DNA of 33,445 nucleotides, from the NCBI GenBank assembly GCA_964547525.1, contig CAZJOD010000018.1:1-33445 (forward strand). Reading direction: 5' to 3'. Position 1 is the first letter of the stretch. Each line of letters opens with the position of its first letter. The position numbers and the translations under genes are program-made. This stretch comes from CAZJOD01 sp964547525. Its GTDB lineage: Bacteria > Bacillota > Clostridia > JAAYHZ01. This document shows positions 24,980 to 32,816 of this stretch, piece by piece. The notes beneath the pieces were generated by a model that saw nothing but the letters and a program-made list of their open reading frames with translations, searched no databases and was not told the origin of the DNA.

Positions 24980-26206
24980 ATGAGCAACGCTCAAAAAGGT
25001 CAAAGTACGGTAAATGATCGATTTATTAATTTAAAAGAAAGTATTACGGAATATGAGGGTGTAAAAGATTCTATAAAAACCGGAATCGAAGATGATAATA
25101 GAATATCGGAACAAAAAAGAAAAATTTTAAATAAGCTAAACGCTACCGAAGAACAATGGAACGATTATAAATGGCAGTTAAAAAACAGATTTACCGATGT
25201 ATATGATATCGATGAAATCATTGGATTATCCGAGGAGGAAAGAAAGGCCATTGATACTGTAGGTTGTAAATACAGGTTTGCAATATCACCTTACTACATG
25301 TCCCTTATCGACGGTAAAAACGATGTATGTCCTATTAAACTTCAGTCTATTCCTTCGGCTAAAGAATTAGATAAGCATGGAAAGCTTGACCCTATGGATG
25401 AAGAAGGGTGGACTCCTGAAGAACTGATAACTCGGAGGTATCCTGACAGGTTAATAATAAAAGTGACCAATATTTGTGGTATGTATTGTAGGTTTTGCCA
25501 AAGAAGAAGGATGATAGGCGAAAATGATGTACACGAACCTAAAGAAAAATTGATCAAAGCAATTAAATATATCAAACAAAATAAAGAAATAAGGGATGTT
25601 TTAATAACCGGTGGAGATGCCTTTATGTTAGATGACAATACGATCGATTGGTTGTTGTCTCAATTAAGAAGTATAGAGCATGTAGAAATAATACGATTCG
25701 GAACAAGAACTCCGGTAACTTTACCGCAAAGAATAACAAAAGAATTAGTTGATATACTAAAAAAATATCACCCTGTGTATGTCAATACTCATTTTAACAG
25801 TCCAATGGAAATTACAACCGAAGCAAAAAAGGCTTGTGAAATGCTGGCTAATGCCGGGATACCTTTAGGAAATCAAATGGTGTTACTAAACGGAGTCAAT
25901 AACGATAGATTTATTGTCAGGAAGTTAAATCAAAGTTTATTAAAAATAAGGGTTAAACCTTATTACATCTTCCATCCTAAAACAGTAAAAGGAACTTCTC
26001 ATTTCTGGGTGAAAATAGAAGAAGGTTTGGAGATAATGAATTCGTTAAGAGGTCGTACATCAGGTATGGCTATACCTACTTATATTGTTAACGGACCCGA
26101 GGGGCTTGGAAAAACCCCTATATTGCCAAATTATCTTTTATATATCGGCAGTGATAAAGCTGTATTTAGAAATTGGGAAGGTAAACCTTTCAGAGTAGAA
26201 AATTAA
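24980..26206 (+). CDS. eam: Glutamate 2,3-aminomutase (KamA-like radical SAM)
   Basis: PLP- and [4Fe-4S]-dependent radical-SAM aminomutase of the KamA family, 408 residues. The cluster motif is CGMYCRFC (Cys166, Cys170, Cys173), and the PLP lysine lies in GLGKTPILPNY (Lys378). In lysine 2,3-aminomutase of C. subterminale, Asp293 and Asp330 hold the substrate epsilon-amino group; here the matching positions are Lys334 (FHPKTVKG) and Asn371 (IVNGPEG), 37 residues apart as in the lysine enzyme. Lys and Asn at these sites are the published signature of clostridial glutamate 2,3-aminomutase, which makes beta-glutamate, a compatible solute. An ATG at 24974 is only 2 nt from the GGGAGG site; the ATG at 24980 has 8 nt spacing and is preferred. 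The gene lies under the c-di-AMP riboswitch. Confidence 0.85.
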   Translation: MSNAQKGQSTVNDRFINLKESITEYEGVKDSIKTGIEDDNRISEQKRKILNKLNATEEQWNDYKWQLKNRFTDVYDIDEIIGLSEEERKAIDTVGCKYRFAISPYYMSLIDGKNDVCPIKLQSIPSAKELDKHGKLDPMDEEGWTPEELITRRYPDRLIIKVTNICGMYCRFCQRRRMIGENDVHEPKEKLIKAIKYIKQNKEIRDVLITGGDAFMLDDNTIDWLLSQLRSIEHVEIIRFGTRTPVTLPQRITKELVDILKKYHPVYVNTHFNSPMEITTEAKKACEMLANAGIPLGNQMVLLNGVNNDRFIVRKLNQSLLKIRVKPYYIFHPKTVKGTSHFWVKIEEGLEIMNSLRGRTSGMAIPTYIVNGPEGLGKTPILPNYLLYIGSDKAVFRNWEGKPFRVEN

Positions 26207-26267
26207 TATTTTTATATAAAGGTTAAGACACATAACATATAAACAAGTATTTTTAGGTAAAAGCGTT

Positions 26268-26316
26268 AATAACACTCGTTTTAGAAATAATTTATTTCAT
26301 AGCGGGTGTTATTTTT
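26268..26316 (+). terminator. Terminator after the aminomutase gene
   Basis: AATAACACTCG (26268-26278) pairs with CGGGTGTTATT (26303-26313), with one G-T pair, followed by a short T tract. The interior can extend the stem with GAAATAA/TTATTTC. It isolates the aminomutase transcript from the acetyltransferase gene. Confidence 0.65.
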
Positions 26317-26421
26317 AAAGTTTTTAGCCATATTGATTTTAATTTTTTAATAATTATTGTAAAATGTAATTAAAATTATATGGACAAAGAGAAGGGGGAA
26401 GGCTTTTAAGCTATCTAATAA

Positions 26422-27183
26422 ATGGAAAAAACAATTGTAAATTATAGTGATATTATTAACGGACTAAAAAATTTACCACTACCTGAAAATACCGTTTTGC
26501 TTACCCACAGCTCATTAAAATCGTTCGGTTATGTGGAAGGCGGTGCACAAACCGTTATAAAAGCACTGATTGATACATGTGGTGAAAAAGGCACATTGGT
26601 TATGCCTACATTATCTTTTAAATCTATTAATGAGAGTTCGCCTCGTTTTGATGTGAACGATACTCCGTCCGATACAGGCTACATAACCGAAGTGTTTAGA
26701 AAAATGAAAGGTACAAAAAGAAGTATGCATATCTTTTCTTCGGCATGTGCATTTGGAAAGAATGCGGAATATATAGTGGAGTCGCATTATAACACTCCTT
26801 GCGGACCGGAAACACCATATGGGAAAGTAATTGAACTCAAAGGGTTTGTTCTGTTTATAGGTGCGAAATTTCAATCGAATACTTTGTTTCACTGTGCGGA
26901 AGAAGCGGTTAACCCTTCTTATATGAAATACAAGGTTATACACAATGCTCAGGTCACTGATTACAATGGAAAAATCACTGTAAAAGATTATACACGATAT
27001 GATTGCTACCAAACCGGAATATCAAGAAAATTAGAACGTATGGAACCGATATTCAGAAATAAGGGTGTAGTATTTGACACTATCATAGGTAATTCCCATC
27101 TGATGCTAATATCGGCGGAGGATAACTTTAATATAAGTTGTGAATTGTTAAGAGAGGATCCTGATTACATATTGCAAAAATAA
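26422..27183 (+). CDS. AAC(3)-family N-acetyltransferase
   Basis: Member of the aminoglycoside 3-N-acetyltransferase (Antibiotic_NAT) family, 253 residues. Typical segments are LLTHSSLKSFGYVEGGAQTV near the N-terminus, GTLVMPTLSFKS, RMK-like KMKGTKRSMHIFSSACAFG, and NTLFHCAEEAVNP with the conserved His-Cys-Ala-Glu. Many chromosomal members of this family are not resistance genes, so a true aminoglycoside activity should not be assumed. The start ATG lies about 20 nt after GAAGGGGGAA. It is separated from the aminomutase by a terminator. Acetylation of a beta-amino acid or amino sugar is a possibility without evidence. Confidence 0.87.
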   Translation: MEKTIVNYSDIINGLKNLPLPENTVLLTHSSLKSFGYVEGGAQTVIKALIDTCGEKGTLVMPTLSFKSINESSPRFDVNDTPSDTGYITEVFRKMKGTKRSMHIFSSACAFGKNAEYIVESHYNTPCGPETPYGKVIELKGFVLFIGAKFQSNTLFHCAEEAVNPSYMKYKVIHNAQVTDYNGKITVKDYTRYDCYQTGISRKLERMEPIFRNKGVVFDTIIGNSHLMLISAEDNFNISCELLREDPDYILQK

Positions 27184-27211
27184 AAAACATGAGAGGTTTT
27201 TTCCTCCCATG
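27183..27211 (-). terminator. Terminator of the CE15-like gene
   Basis: Read on the minus strand, CATGGGAGG and CCTCTCATG form a nine-base stem with one mismatch around A6, directly followed by T6. On the plus strand the hairpin lacks a good T tract but may still slow transcription from the convergent acetyltransferase gene. Confidence 0.75.
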
Positions 27212-27269
27212 AATAATATTTTGGTTATATAAACATAAAACAAGACTTTTGTTGTATATTAAAATCTAC

Positions 27270-28367
27270 TTATAAGACGTTTTTATTTTTGGTTATATAT
27301 TCCATAAACTTTTGCCAATCATACCTGCCGAAGTAATGTGTTCCTTTTCTTAAATGGTAAGCAATATTTCCGTTGTGAAAAACATCACCGGGCTCCGGAT
27401 ATTTATCAGGGTGGACAAATCCTTTTACACCAAGGAGCTCAAATACAGGACTTGCCGCGATACAAGACAGATATTCGGAATCAGGATCGGCCCATGAATC
27501 GGCTTCGGCACTAGCTACATATAATTTTCTCGGAGCCGTTAAAGCAAGTAAAAAGTGTTGGTCGAAAGGTAAATCTTGTTCTTTGTTAACATATTTTTTG
27601 TAGTTTTCGCAAAACCAATGAGGGAAGGATTTAGTTATATGGTGAATGTGTTCCCCCGTCTTATCTCTTGTGATAGCCGCTCCGGAGCACCCTGAATCGT
27701 TTGATATGACATAAGCGAACCTTTCATCCAATCCTCCGGTAAGTAACGCTGTTTTTCCCAATCTTGAATGACCTACGACTGCAATGTTGTCTTTGTCTAT
27801 AACGTCGAATGTTTGAACATAGTCCATAACTCGGGACGCCGCCCAAGCCCACATTGCAATTGTTCCGCAATCGTTTGGGTTTCTGTTCCCGTCTTTGTAC
27901 AACAATGTAGACAGACCTTGCTTGAAACCTACATTCGCATCGACAACAACATCGTTATAACAAAATGAAAAAATTGCAAATCCGTTATCGCATATTTCTT
28001 CCACGGGCATATATTTATCAGGAACATTATCTCTAAAACAAATATGAATAAATGCGGGTAAGCTTTTCGCATCGTTTGGAATAGAGCAATATACAGGAAA
28101 AGAAAATTCTCCCCGGTCCATTTGTAGTTTTAAAATTACTTTCGTTAAAGTCACCTTACCGGCACAAAATTTTGTATCTTCACTGACAATATCAACCATC
28201 ATATTCGAAGGTTCGGGAGGTAAAAATCCATATTCTTCGTTACATAGTGTAGATATTATTTCCTTTCGCAATAACGGCCACTGCTCTTTTGTAGTTATCT
28301 GAGTACCGTCTTTAAATTTTAAGACATCAGGAACTCCTCGCTTGATTATATCATTTTTTAACGCCAT
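27270..28367 (-). CDS. CE15-like (glucuronoyl esterase-type) alpha/beta hydrolase
   Basis: Serine hydrolase of 365 residues resembling carbohydrate esterase family 15. The nucleophile elbow is VVGHSRLGKTALLTGG (Ser201) with the GxSRxGK pattern of CE15, followed by SNDSGCSGAAI and KSFPHWFCENY, both characteristic of this group. EADSWADPDSEYLS follows the core, and GTHYFGRYDW near the C-terminus supplies the catalytic His. There is no signal peptide, unlike secreted glucuronoyl esterases, so the substrate is probably an imported uronic acid ester or acetylated sugar. That would fit the KDG/KDPG pathway genes at the window start, but the link is inferred. AGGAGAGG precedes the ATG. Confidence 0.85.
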   Translation of the reverse strand: MALKNDIIKRGVPDVLKFKDGTQITTKEQWPLLRKEIISTLCNEEYGFLPPEPSNMMVDIVSEDTKFCAGKVTLTKVILKLQMDRGEFSFPVYCSIPNDAKSLPAFIHICFRDNVPDKYMPVEEICDNGFAIFSFCYNDVVVDANVGFKQGLSTLLYKDGNRNPNDCGTIAMWAWAASRVMDYVQTFDVIDKDNIAVVGHSRLGKTALLTGGLDERFAYVISNDSGCSGAAITRDKTGEHIHHITKSFPHWFCENYKKYVNKEQDLPFDQHFLLALTAPRKLYVASAEADSWADPDSEYLSCIAASPVFELLGVKGFVHPDKYPEPGDVFHNGNIAYHLRKGTHYFGRYDWQKFMEYITKNKNVL

Positions 28368-28464
28368 ATCGACCTCTCCTAATTAATTATTAATGATTCA
28401 GCTGCAAATAGCACTGTCACTACTGTTCAATTCATGAGTTTTTGCAGTAAAAAATCACTTTTTA

Positions 28465-28494
28465 ATTATATAACAAATAAATACAGTGATTCAA
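28465..28494 (-). promoter_or_regulatory. Promoter of the CE15-like gene
   Basis: Minus-strand TTGAAT (28494-28489), 18 bp spacer, and TATAAT (28470-28465) lie about 100 nt before the gene. The intervening leader contains CTGCAAA/TTTGCAG (28440-28446 and 28401-28407 region), an inverted pair able to close a large loop. Confidence 0.6.
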
Positions 28495-28572
28495 TTGATA
28501 TGGAATATTTCAGTATATATTTGATAAACGCTAATATAAGTATTAAGAAATTGTTAAATTTATAAAATATAT

Positions 28573-28600
28573 TGCGACCGACCGTCCGGTCGGTTAAAAT
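28573..28600 (+). promoter_or_regulatory. tetR-rnd promoter with TetR operator
   Basis: TTGCGA (28573-28578), 16 bp, TAAAAT (28595-28600) form the promoter. The spacer is filled by the perfect inverted repeat ACCGACCG-TC-CGGTCGGT (28577-28594), a strikingly GC-rich site in AT-rich surroundings. Its position between -35 and -10 and its place just before a TetR gene indicate autoregulation. Confidence 0.8.
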
Positions 28601-28641
28601 ATAAAAGTATGAATATGAAAAAGTAAAGGAAGGTGGATTTA

Positions 28642-29262
28642 GTGTCCCGTGAAAAAGGGAAAAGAGAACAGATATTAAAAGCTGCAATTGAAGTTTTCGG
28701 TTCAAAAGGTTTTCATACTGCTAATATCATAGATATAGCCGAAAAAGCGGGGATAGGCAAAGGTACGATATATGAATATTTTGAAAGTAAAAATTCATTG
28801 TTTATCGAAGCGATAAGATATAAAACTCAAATATATCTGGAAAAAATGGAATGTCATATTAATAAATATAATAGCTTTTATGACAAAATTAATGCTTTTA
28901 TTGATTTCCAAAGAATTGTTATAAAAGAGAACTTTAATTTCGCAGATGTTTTTATAAAAAATCATGAAGACACTTTTTTAACGGCCGATGATAAAAAAGA
29001 AGCTTGTGATTTAATGATTAAAGCCAGAAAAAAGGTTATTGAAATCTTAGCCGATATATTAGATCCTAAGAGAGAAAAATCCGATCTATGTGTAACAGAC
29101 GAAGAATTTACCGCTGATATTTTCTATGAAATGGTAACTAGATGCGGAATAAGAGCCATAGCAATGAATCTTTCGGAAAAACAAATTGCATGTGAAAAAG
29201 AAAAGCTTCGCGATCTATTTTTTAACGGAGTTAAACATAAAGCAAAGCATATTAATAATTAG
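28642..29262 (+). CDS. TetR/AcrR-family transcriptional regulator
   Basis: TetR repressor, 206 residues. The N-terminal DNA-binding domain reads KREQILKAAIEVFGSKGFHT, then IIDIAEKAGIGKGTIYEYF, the standard three-helix TetR HTH ending in YEYFESK. The C-terminal ligand domain is helical with no recognisable ligand signature; it has RAIAMNLSEKQIACEKEKL near the end. Two GTG codons are possible starts; that at 28642 has AAGGAAGG at better spacing than that at 28633. The palindromic operator lies in its promoter, and the RND exporter follows after 91 nt with no own clear promoter, so both are probably induced together by an exported compound. Confidence 0.92.
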   Translation: MSREKGKREQILKAAIEVFGSKGFHTANIIDIAEKAGIGKGTIYEYFESKNSLFIEAIRYKTQIYLEKMECHINKYNSFYDKINAFIDFQRIVIKENFNFADVFIKNHEDTFLTADDKKEACDLMIKARKKVIEILADILDPKREKSDLCVTDEEFTADIFYEMVTRCGIRAIAMNLSEKQIACEKEKLRDLFFNGVKHKAKHINN

Positions 29263-29353
29263 AGGAAGTTTTGCTAGGTAAATAAAAAATGATTAAAGAA
29301 AGTATAATTTATATAAATATATCAATTAACATAGATTTGAGAGGAGTTTTAAT

Positions 29354-32300
29354 ATGATTTCATATTTTAGTGTAAATAAACCGTATACTGTAATTGTAGC
29401 AGTAATAATAGTAGCCATACTAGGAGTTGTGTCTTTTACGAATATGTCTACGGATTTGCTACCGAGTATTAATTTGCCTTATACAGTTGTAATAACGACA
29501 TATATCGGTGCGTCACCCGAAGAAGTGGAAATGGTGGTGACAAGGCCTATAGAACAGACCATGGCCTCAATAGGTAATATTAAAAATATACGATCGGTAT
29601 CAAGAGAAAACATTTCATTGGTTATTTTAGAATTTGGAGAAAATACAAATATGGATGCCACGGTTGTTGAGATGAGAGAAAGTCTTGACATGGTTACTTC
29701 ATATATGTCCGACAAAATTGGCGCACCTGTAATTATGAAATTAAATCCGGATATGATGCCAATAATGGTTCTCTCCGCTGCGGTAAAAGGACAAACCATA
29801 AGTGAAGCATCATCTTTTCTTGAAACAATGATAATTCCGGAATTTGAAAGTATAGAGGGAATAGCCTCAGTTTCGGCTTCAGGTCTTATCGATAATGAAA
29901 TACATGTCATTTTACGGGATGAAAAAATAAATGAAATAAATGCTAAAATTCAACAAGCCGTTATGGCCACTATGAGTTCATCTGTGACGGCATTACCCAC
30001 ACAAGCGGAACCGACTTCACCCGACAGGGCACAAACTATGCAAATGCCCGGCATAAGTATCACAAAAGATATGGTTTCAGGTATTTTAAAGGGACAGAAC
30101 TTTAATATGCCGGCGGGATATGTTACCGAAGAAGGTGTCGACTACCTTATAAGAACAGGAGATAAGATTAATGGGACGGACGAATTGAAGGAATTATCTA
30201 TTATTACTATTCCTATACCCGGTTTTGAACCTGTTAGATTAAAAGACATAGCCGATATAATACTTATAGAGAGCACCGGTAACAGATATTCCAAAGTTAA
30301 CGGTAACGATGCGGTAACACTTACAATTCAAAAGCAAACCGAATACACAACATCAGGTATCGCTGAAACTGTACGTGAAAGGATCACCGATATAACTGAA
30401 AAAAACGAAAATGTTGAAATAGTAGTATTAATGGACCAAGGAGAGTATGTAGACATTGTTGTAAATTCTTTGTCAATGAATATTATACTTGGCGGTTTGC
30501 TTGCGGTATTGATATTACTCATATTTTTACGAGATTTTAAGCCTACCTTGATTGTAGGATTTGCTATTCCGGTCAGTTTGGTAGCCGCATTTGTTATGAT
30601 GTATTTTAGCAACATCACTTTAAATATTATATCAATGGGAGGTCTTGCCTTAGGTGTCGGAATGCTGGTAGACAATTCTATAGTAGTTATAGAAAATATC
30701 TACAGAATGAGAAACGAAGGCAAAGGCGTCAAAGAGGCTACCGTTGAGGGTGCCAAACAAGTAACCGGAGCTATTTTAGCTTCAACTTTAACTACTGTTG
30801 CAGTATTTGTACCCATATTGTTTACACAAGGATTCACACGACAAATATTTGCCGATATGGGGTTGACTATTGCGTTTTCTCTAATAGCAAGCTTAATGGT
30901 TGCATTAACGGTTGTTCCTATGATGGCATCAAAAATGTTGGTAAAAAATACTGTAAAAGAGCACAAGTTCTTTTCCGCCTTAAAAAGCAGATACACCAAT
31001 GCCTTGATATTCTCTTTAAAACATAAATGGATTGTTATATTGGTGGTAACGGTTCTATTTGCTACAAGCGTTTTTGGAGTATTGACCATGGGGACCGAGT
31101 TGTTTCCGTCTTCAGATTTCGGACAAATAAGCGTCAACCTGAATATGCCCAAAGGAACGATATTCGAAGATACTGAAAAAGCTGCGGATAAAGTGATGAC
31201 CCTGATTATGGGAATTGATGATGTTGATACCGTAGGAGCGTCTATGGGCGGTGGAATGATGAGTATGTTCGGCTCCGGAAGAGCAATGTCAGGATCAACT
31301 GAATCCGTATCGTTTTATGTGAATTTGAAAGACAATAAAAAAAATACTACTGATGAAGTGGCTCAATTAATAAGAGAAATGGTACAAAGCTCCGATTATG
31401 AGATTAGTGTTAACAGTTCGGATATGGATCTTACCGCACTCAGTGGAGGCACCATTGCCGTTAGCGTAAAGGGTAAAGATTTTGAAGTTTTAAAAAGCAT
31501 AGCTACAGATCTGGCAAATATAGTATCGGATGTTGCAGGTACTATAGATGTTTCGGATGGAATAGAAGCCACAGAACCTGAACTTATGATAACTGTAAAC
31601 AAAGATAATAGCATTGCCAAAGGGCTGACCGTTGCTCAGGTATATATGCAAATTAATAAGCTTTTGGCTAATGAAGCGGCATCAACAACAATAGCTGTGG
31701 GGAATAAAGATTATAATATATTTGTAACGGATGAAACCGGAAAAGCCAATCTAACACGTAAAGATATTATGGAATTTTTAGTTTTGGCACCTTCCGGTGA
31801 AGAAGTACCGTTAGGCGATATAGCGGTTATTGAAGAAACAAAAGGTTTTTCGTCAATACACAGGAATAACAGACAAAGAACTATAACAGTAAGAGCGGAG
31901 CTAATGGACGGATATAATATAGGTAAAGTTAGTGAAGAAATCAATGATAGGCTTTTGGAATATCAGGTTCCTGAGGGATATACGGTCGAACAGGAAGGTG
32001 AAAATAAAATGATCAGAGATTCTTTCAGAGACCTTTTCTTAATGTTACTTATGGCAGTTGCATTTATATATTTGATTATGACAGCACAATTTCAATCGCT
32101 TTTGTCTCCGTTTATAGTGATGTTTACTATACCGTTGGCATTTACAGGAGGATTTGTAGCTTTACTGATAACAGGAAAACCGGTTAGCATAGTAGCTTTT
32201 GTAGGCTTGATAGTACTTGCGGGCATTGTAGTAAATAACGGTATCGTATTTGTTGATTATGTAAATAAAATGAGAGAAGACGGAATGAGTAAGAAAGATG

Positions 32301-32527
32301 CAATAATAAAAGCCGGAAACGATCGCATAAGGCCTATACTTATGACGGCGTTAACTACTATATTCGCTTTATCTACAATGTCGGTAGGTGCAGGTCAGGG
32401 AACGGAAATGATGCAGCCTATGGCCATTACCGCTATAGGGGGACTAATATATGCTACACTTTTAACATTGATATTTATACCTGTTTTATATGACAGCTTC
32501 AATAAAGAAAAAAAGATTTTAAAATAA
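29354..32527 (+). CDS. RND-family efflux permease
   Basis: Large resistance-nodulation-division transporter, 1057 residues, with two copies of the one-plus-five helix layout around two extracytoplasmic porter domains (roughly residues 35-370 and 575-885). In the proton-relay region AcrB Asp407-Asp408 correspond to Asp440-Asn441 (GMLVDNSIVVIEN), and AcrB Lys940 corresponds to Asn961 (GIVVNNGIVFVDY); RIRPILMTALTT keeps the Arg of TM11. Residues around 629-650 form a Gly/Met-rich loop (SMGGGMMSMFGSG). No membrane-fusion protein or outer-membrane factor is next to it, as is common for RND proteins of Gram-positives. GAGAGGAG precedes the ATG. Regulation is probably by the TetR gene upstream. Confidence 0.95.
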   Translation: MISYFSVNKPYTVIVAVIIVAILGVVSFTNMSTDLLPSINLPYTVVITTYIGASPEEVEMVVTRPIEQTMASIGNIKNIRSVSRENISLVILEFGENTNMDATVVEMRESLDMVTSYMSDKIGAPVIMKLNPDMMPIMVLSAAVKGQTISEASSFLETMIIPEFESIEGIASVSASGLIDNEIHVILRDEKINEINAKIQQAVMATMSSSVTALPTQAEPTSPDRAQTMQMPGISITKDMVSGILKGQNFNMPAGYVTEEGVDYLIRTGDKINGTDELKELSIITIPIPGFEPVRLKDIADIILIESTGNRYSKVNGNDAVTLTIQKQTEYTTSGIAETVRERITDITEKNENVEIVVLMDQGEYVDIVVNSLSMNIILGGLLAVLILLIFLRDFKPTLIVGFAIPVSLVAAFVMMYFSNITLNIISMGGLALGVGMLVDNSIVVIENIYRMRNEGKGVKEATVEGAKQVTGAILASTLTTVAVFVPILFTQGFTRQIFADMGLTIAFSLIASLMVALTVVPMMASKMLVKNTVKEHKFFSALKSRYTNALIFSLKHKWIVILVVTVLFATSVFGVLTMGTELFPSSDFGQISVNLNMPKGTIFEDTEKAADKVMTLIMGIDDVDTVGASMGGGMMSMFGSGRAMSGSTESVSFYVNLKDNKKNTTDEVAQLIREMVQSSDYEISVNSSDMDLTALSGGTIAVSVKGKDFEVLKSIATDLANIVSDVAGTIDVSDGIEATEPELMITVNKDNSIAKGLTVAQVYMQINKLLANEAASTTIAVGNKDYNIFVTDETGKANLTRKDIMEFLVLAPSGEEVPLGDIAVIEETKGFSSIHRNNRQRTITVRAELMDGYNIGKVSEEINDRLLEYQVPEGYTVEQEGENKMIRDSFRDLFLMLLMAVAFIYLIMTAQFQSLLSPFIVMFTIPLAFTGGFVALLITGKPVSIVAFVGLIVLAGIVVNNGIVFVDYVNKMREDGMSKKDAIIKAGNDRIRPILMTALTTIFALSTMSVGAGQGTEMMQPMAITAIGGLIYATLLTLIFIPVLYDSFNKEKKILK

Positions 32528-32572
32528 AGTAAATATGATTGATATCAATTAAATGATTCATAAGCTTACTGT

Positions 32573-32623
32573 AAAAATTTATGTACGGCTCGAGGCCGCT
32601 CGATGCGGTCACGGGCCTTATTA
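32573..32623 (+). repeat. Hairpin repeat R1
   Basis: First of two imperfect direct repeats after the RND gene, starting AAAAATTTAT and ending CTTATTA. It contains the stem GGCCGC (32594-32599) / GCGGTC (32605-32610) with loop TCGAT. Much more GC-rich than its surroundings. Not recognised as a known element. Confidence 0.6.
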
Positions 32624-32653
32624 AATAGGATACATTTTTAAAACTTGATTTTA

Positions 32654-32702
32654 AAAAATTTATCCTACCCAGAGATGCTAGATGCAGCTGCGGACCTTAT
32701 TA
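32654..32702 (+). repeat. Hairpin repeat R2
   Basis: Second copy, sharing AAAAATTTAT, the loop pattern T(C/A)GAT and the tail CGG(G/A)CCTTATTA with R1. Its stem is AGATGC (32673-32678) / GCAGCT (32684-32689). Several stem positions differ from R1 on both sides in a way that keeps pairing, which points to a functional RNA fold. Confidence 0.6.
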
Positions 32703-32734
32703 CGAAATATATATTTCGTACTCACCTTTTTTTA
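32701..32734 (+). terminator. Palindrome and T tract, likely terminator of the RND transcript
   Basis: A perfect 20 bp palindrome (32701-32720; arms TACGAAATAT / ATATTTCGTA) is followed six bases later by T7 (32727-32733). It directly abuts repeat R2. AT-rich stem, so strength is uncertain. Confidence 0.5.
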
Positions 32735-32770
32735 TTTTTTGTGCAATATAATGGTATTTAAAAGAATAGT

Positions 32771-32801
32771 CGGAACTGAACAACATTTTTATTGTCGAGT
32801 T
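32771..32801 (-). terminator. Possible terminator of the YmaF-like gene
   Basis: GAACT and AGTTC enclose ACAA/TTGT around an AT loop, about 15 nt downstream of the minus-strand gene. The T tract on the minus strand is short, so this is a weak call. Confidence 0.35.
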
Positions 32802-32816
32802 CTATTCAATTATTAC

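Noticed and set aside
24980..26206. Lysine 2,3-aminomutase as product name
   Set aside because: The side-chain-binding aspartates of lysine aminomutase are replaced by Lys and Asn, the pattern of glutamate 2,3-aminomutase.
28393..28458. Third copy of the 126 bp intergenic repeat (minus strand)
   Set aside because: Its first ~40 bases resemble copies A and B (GATTT, AACTCA, ATTG), but the distinctive other end with TTCGTTCGTTTATTG is missing and the match could be chance in AT-rich DNA.
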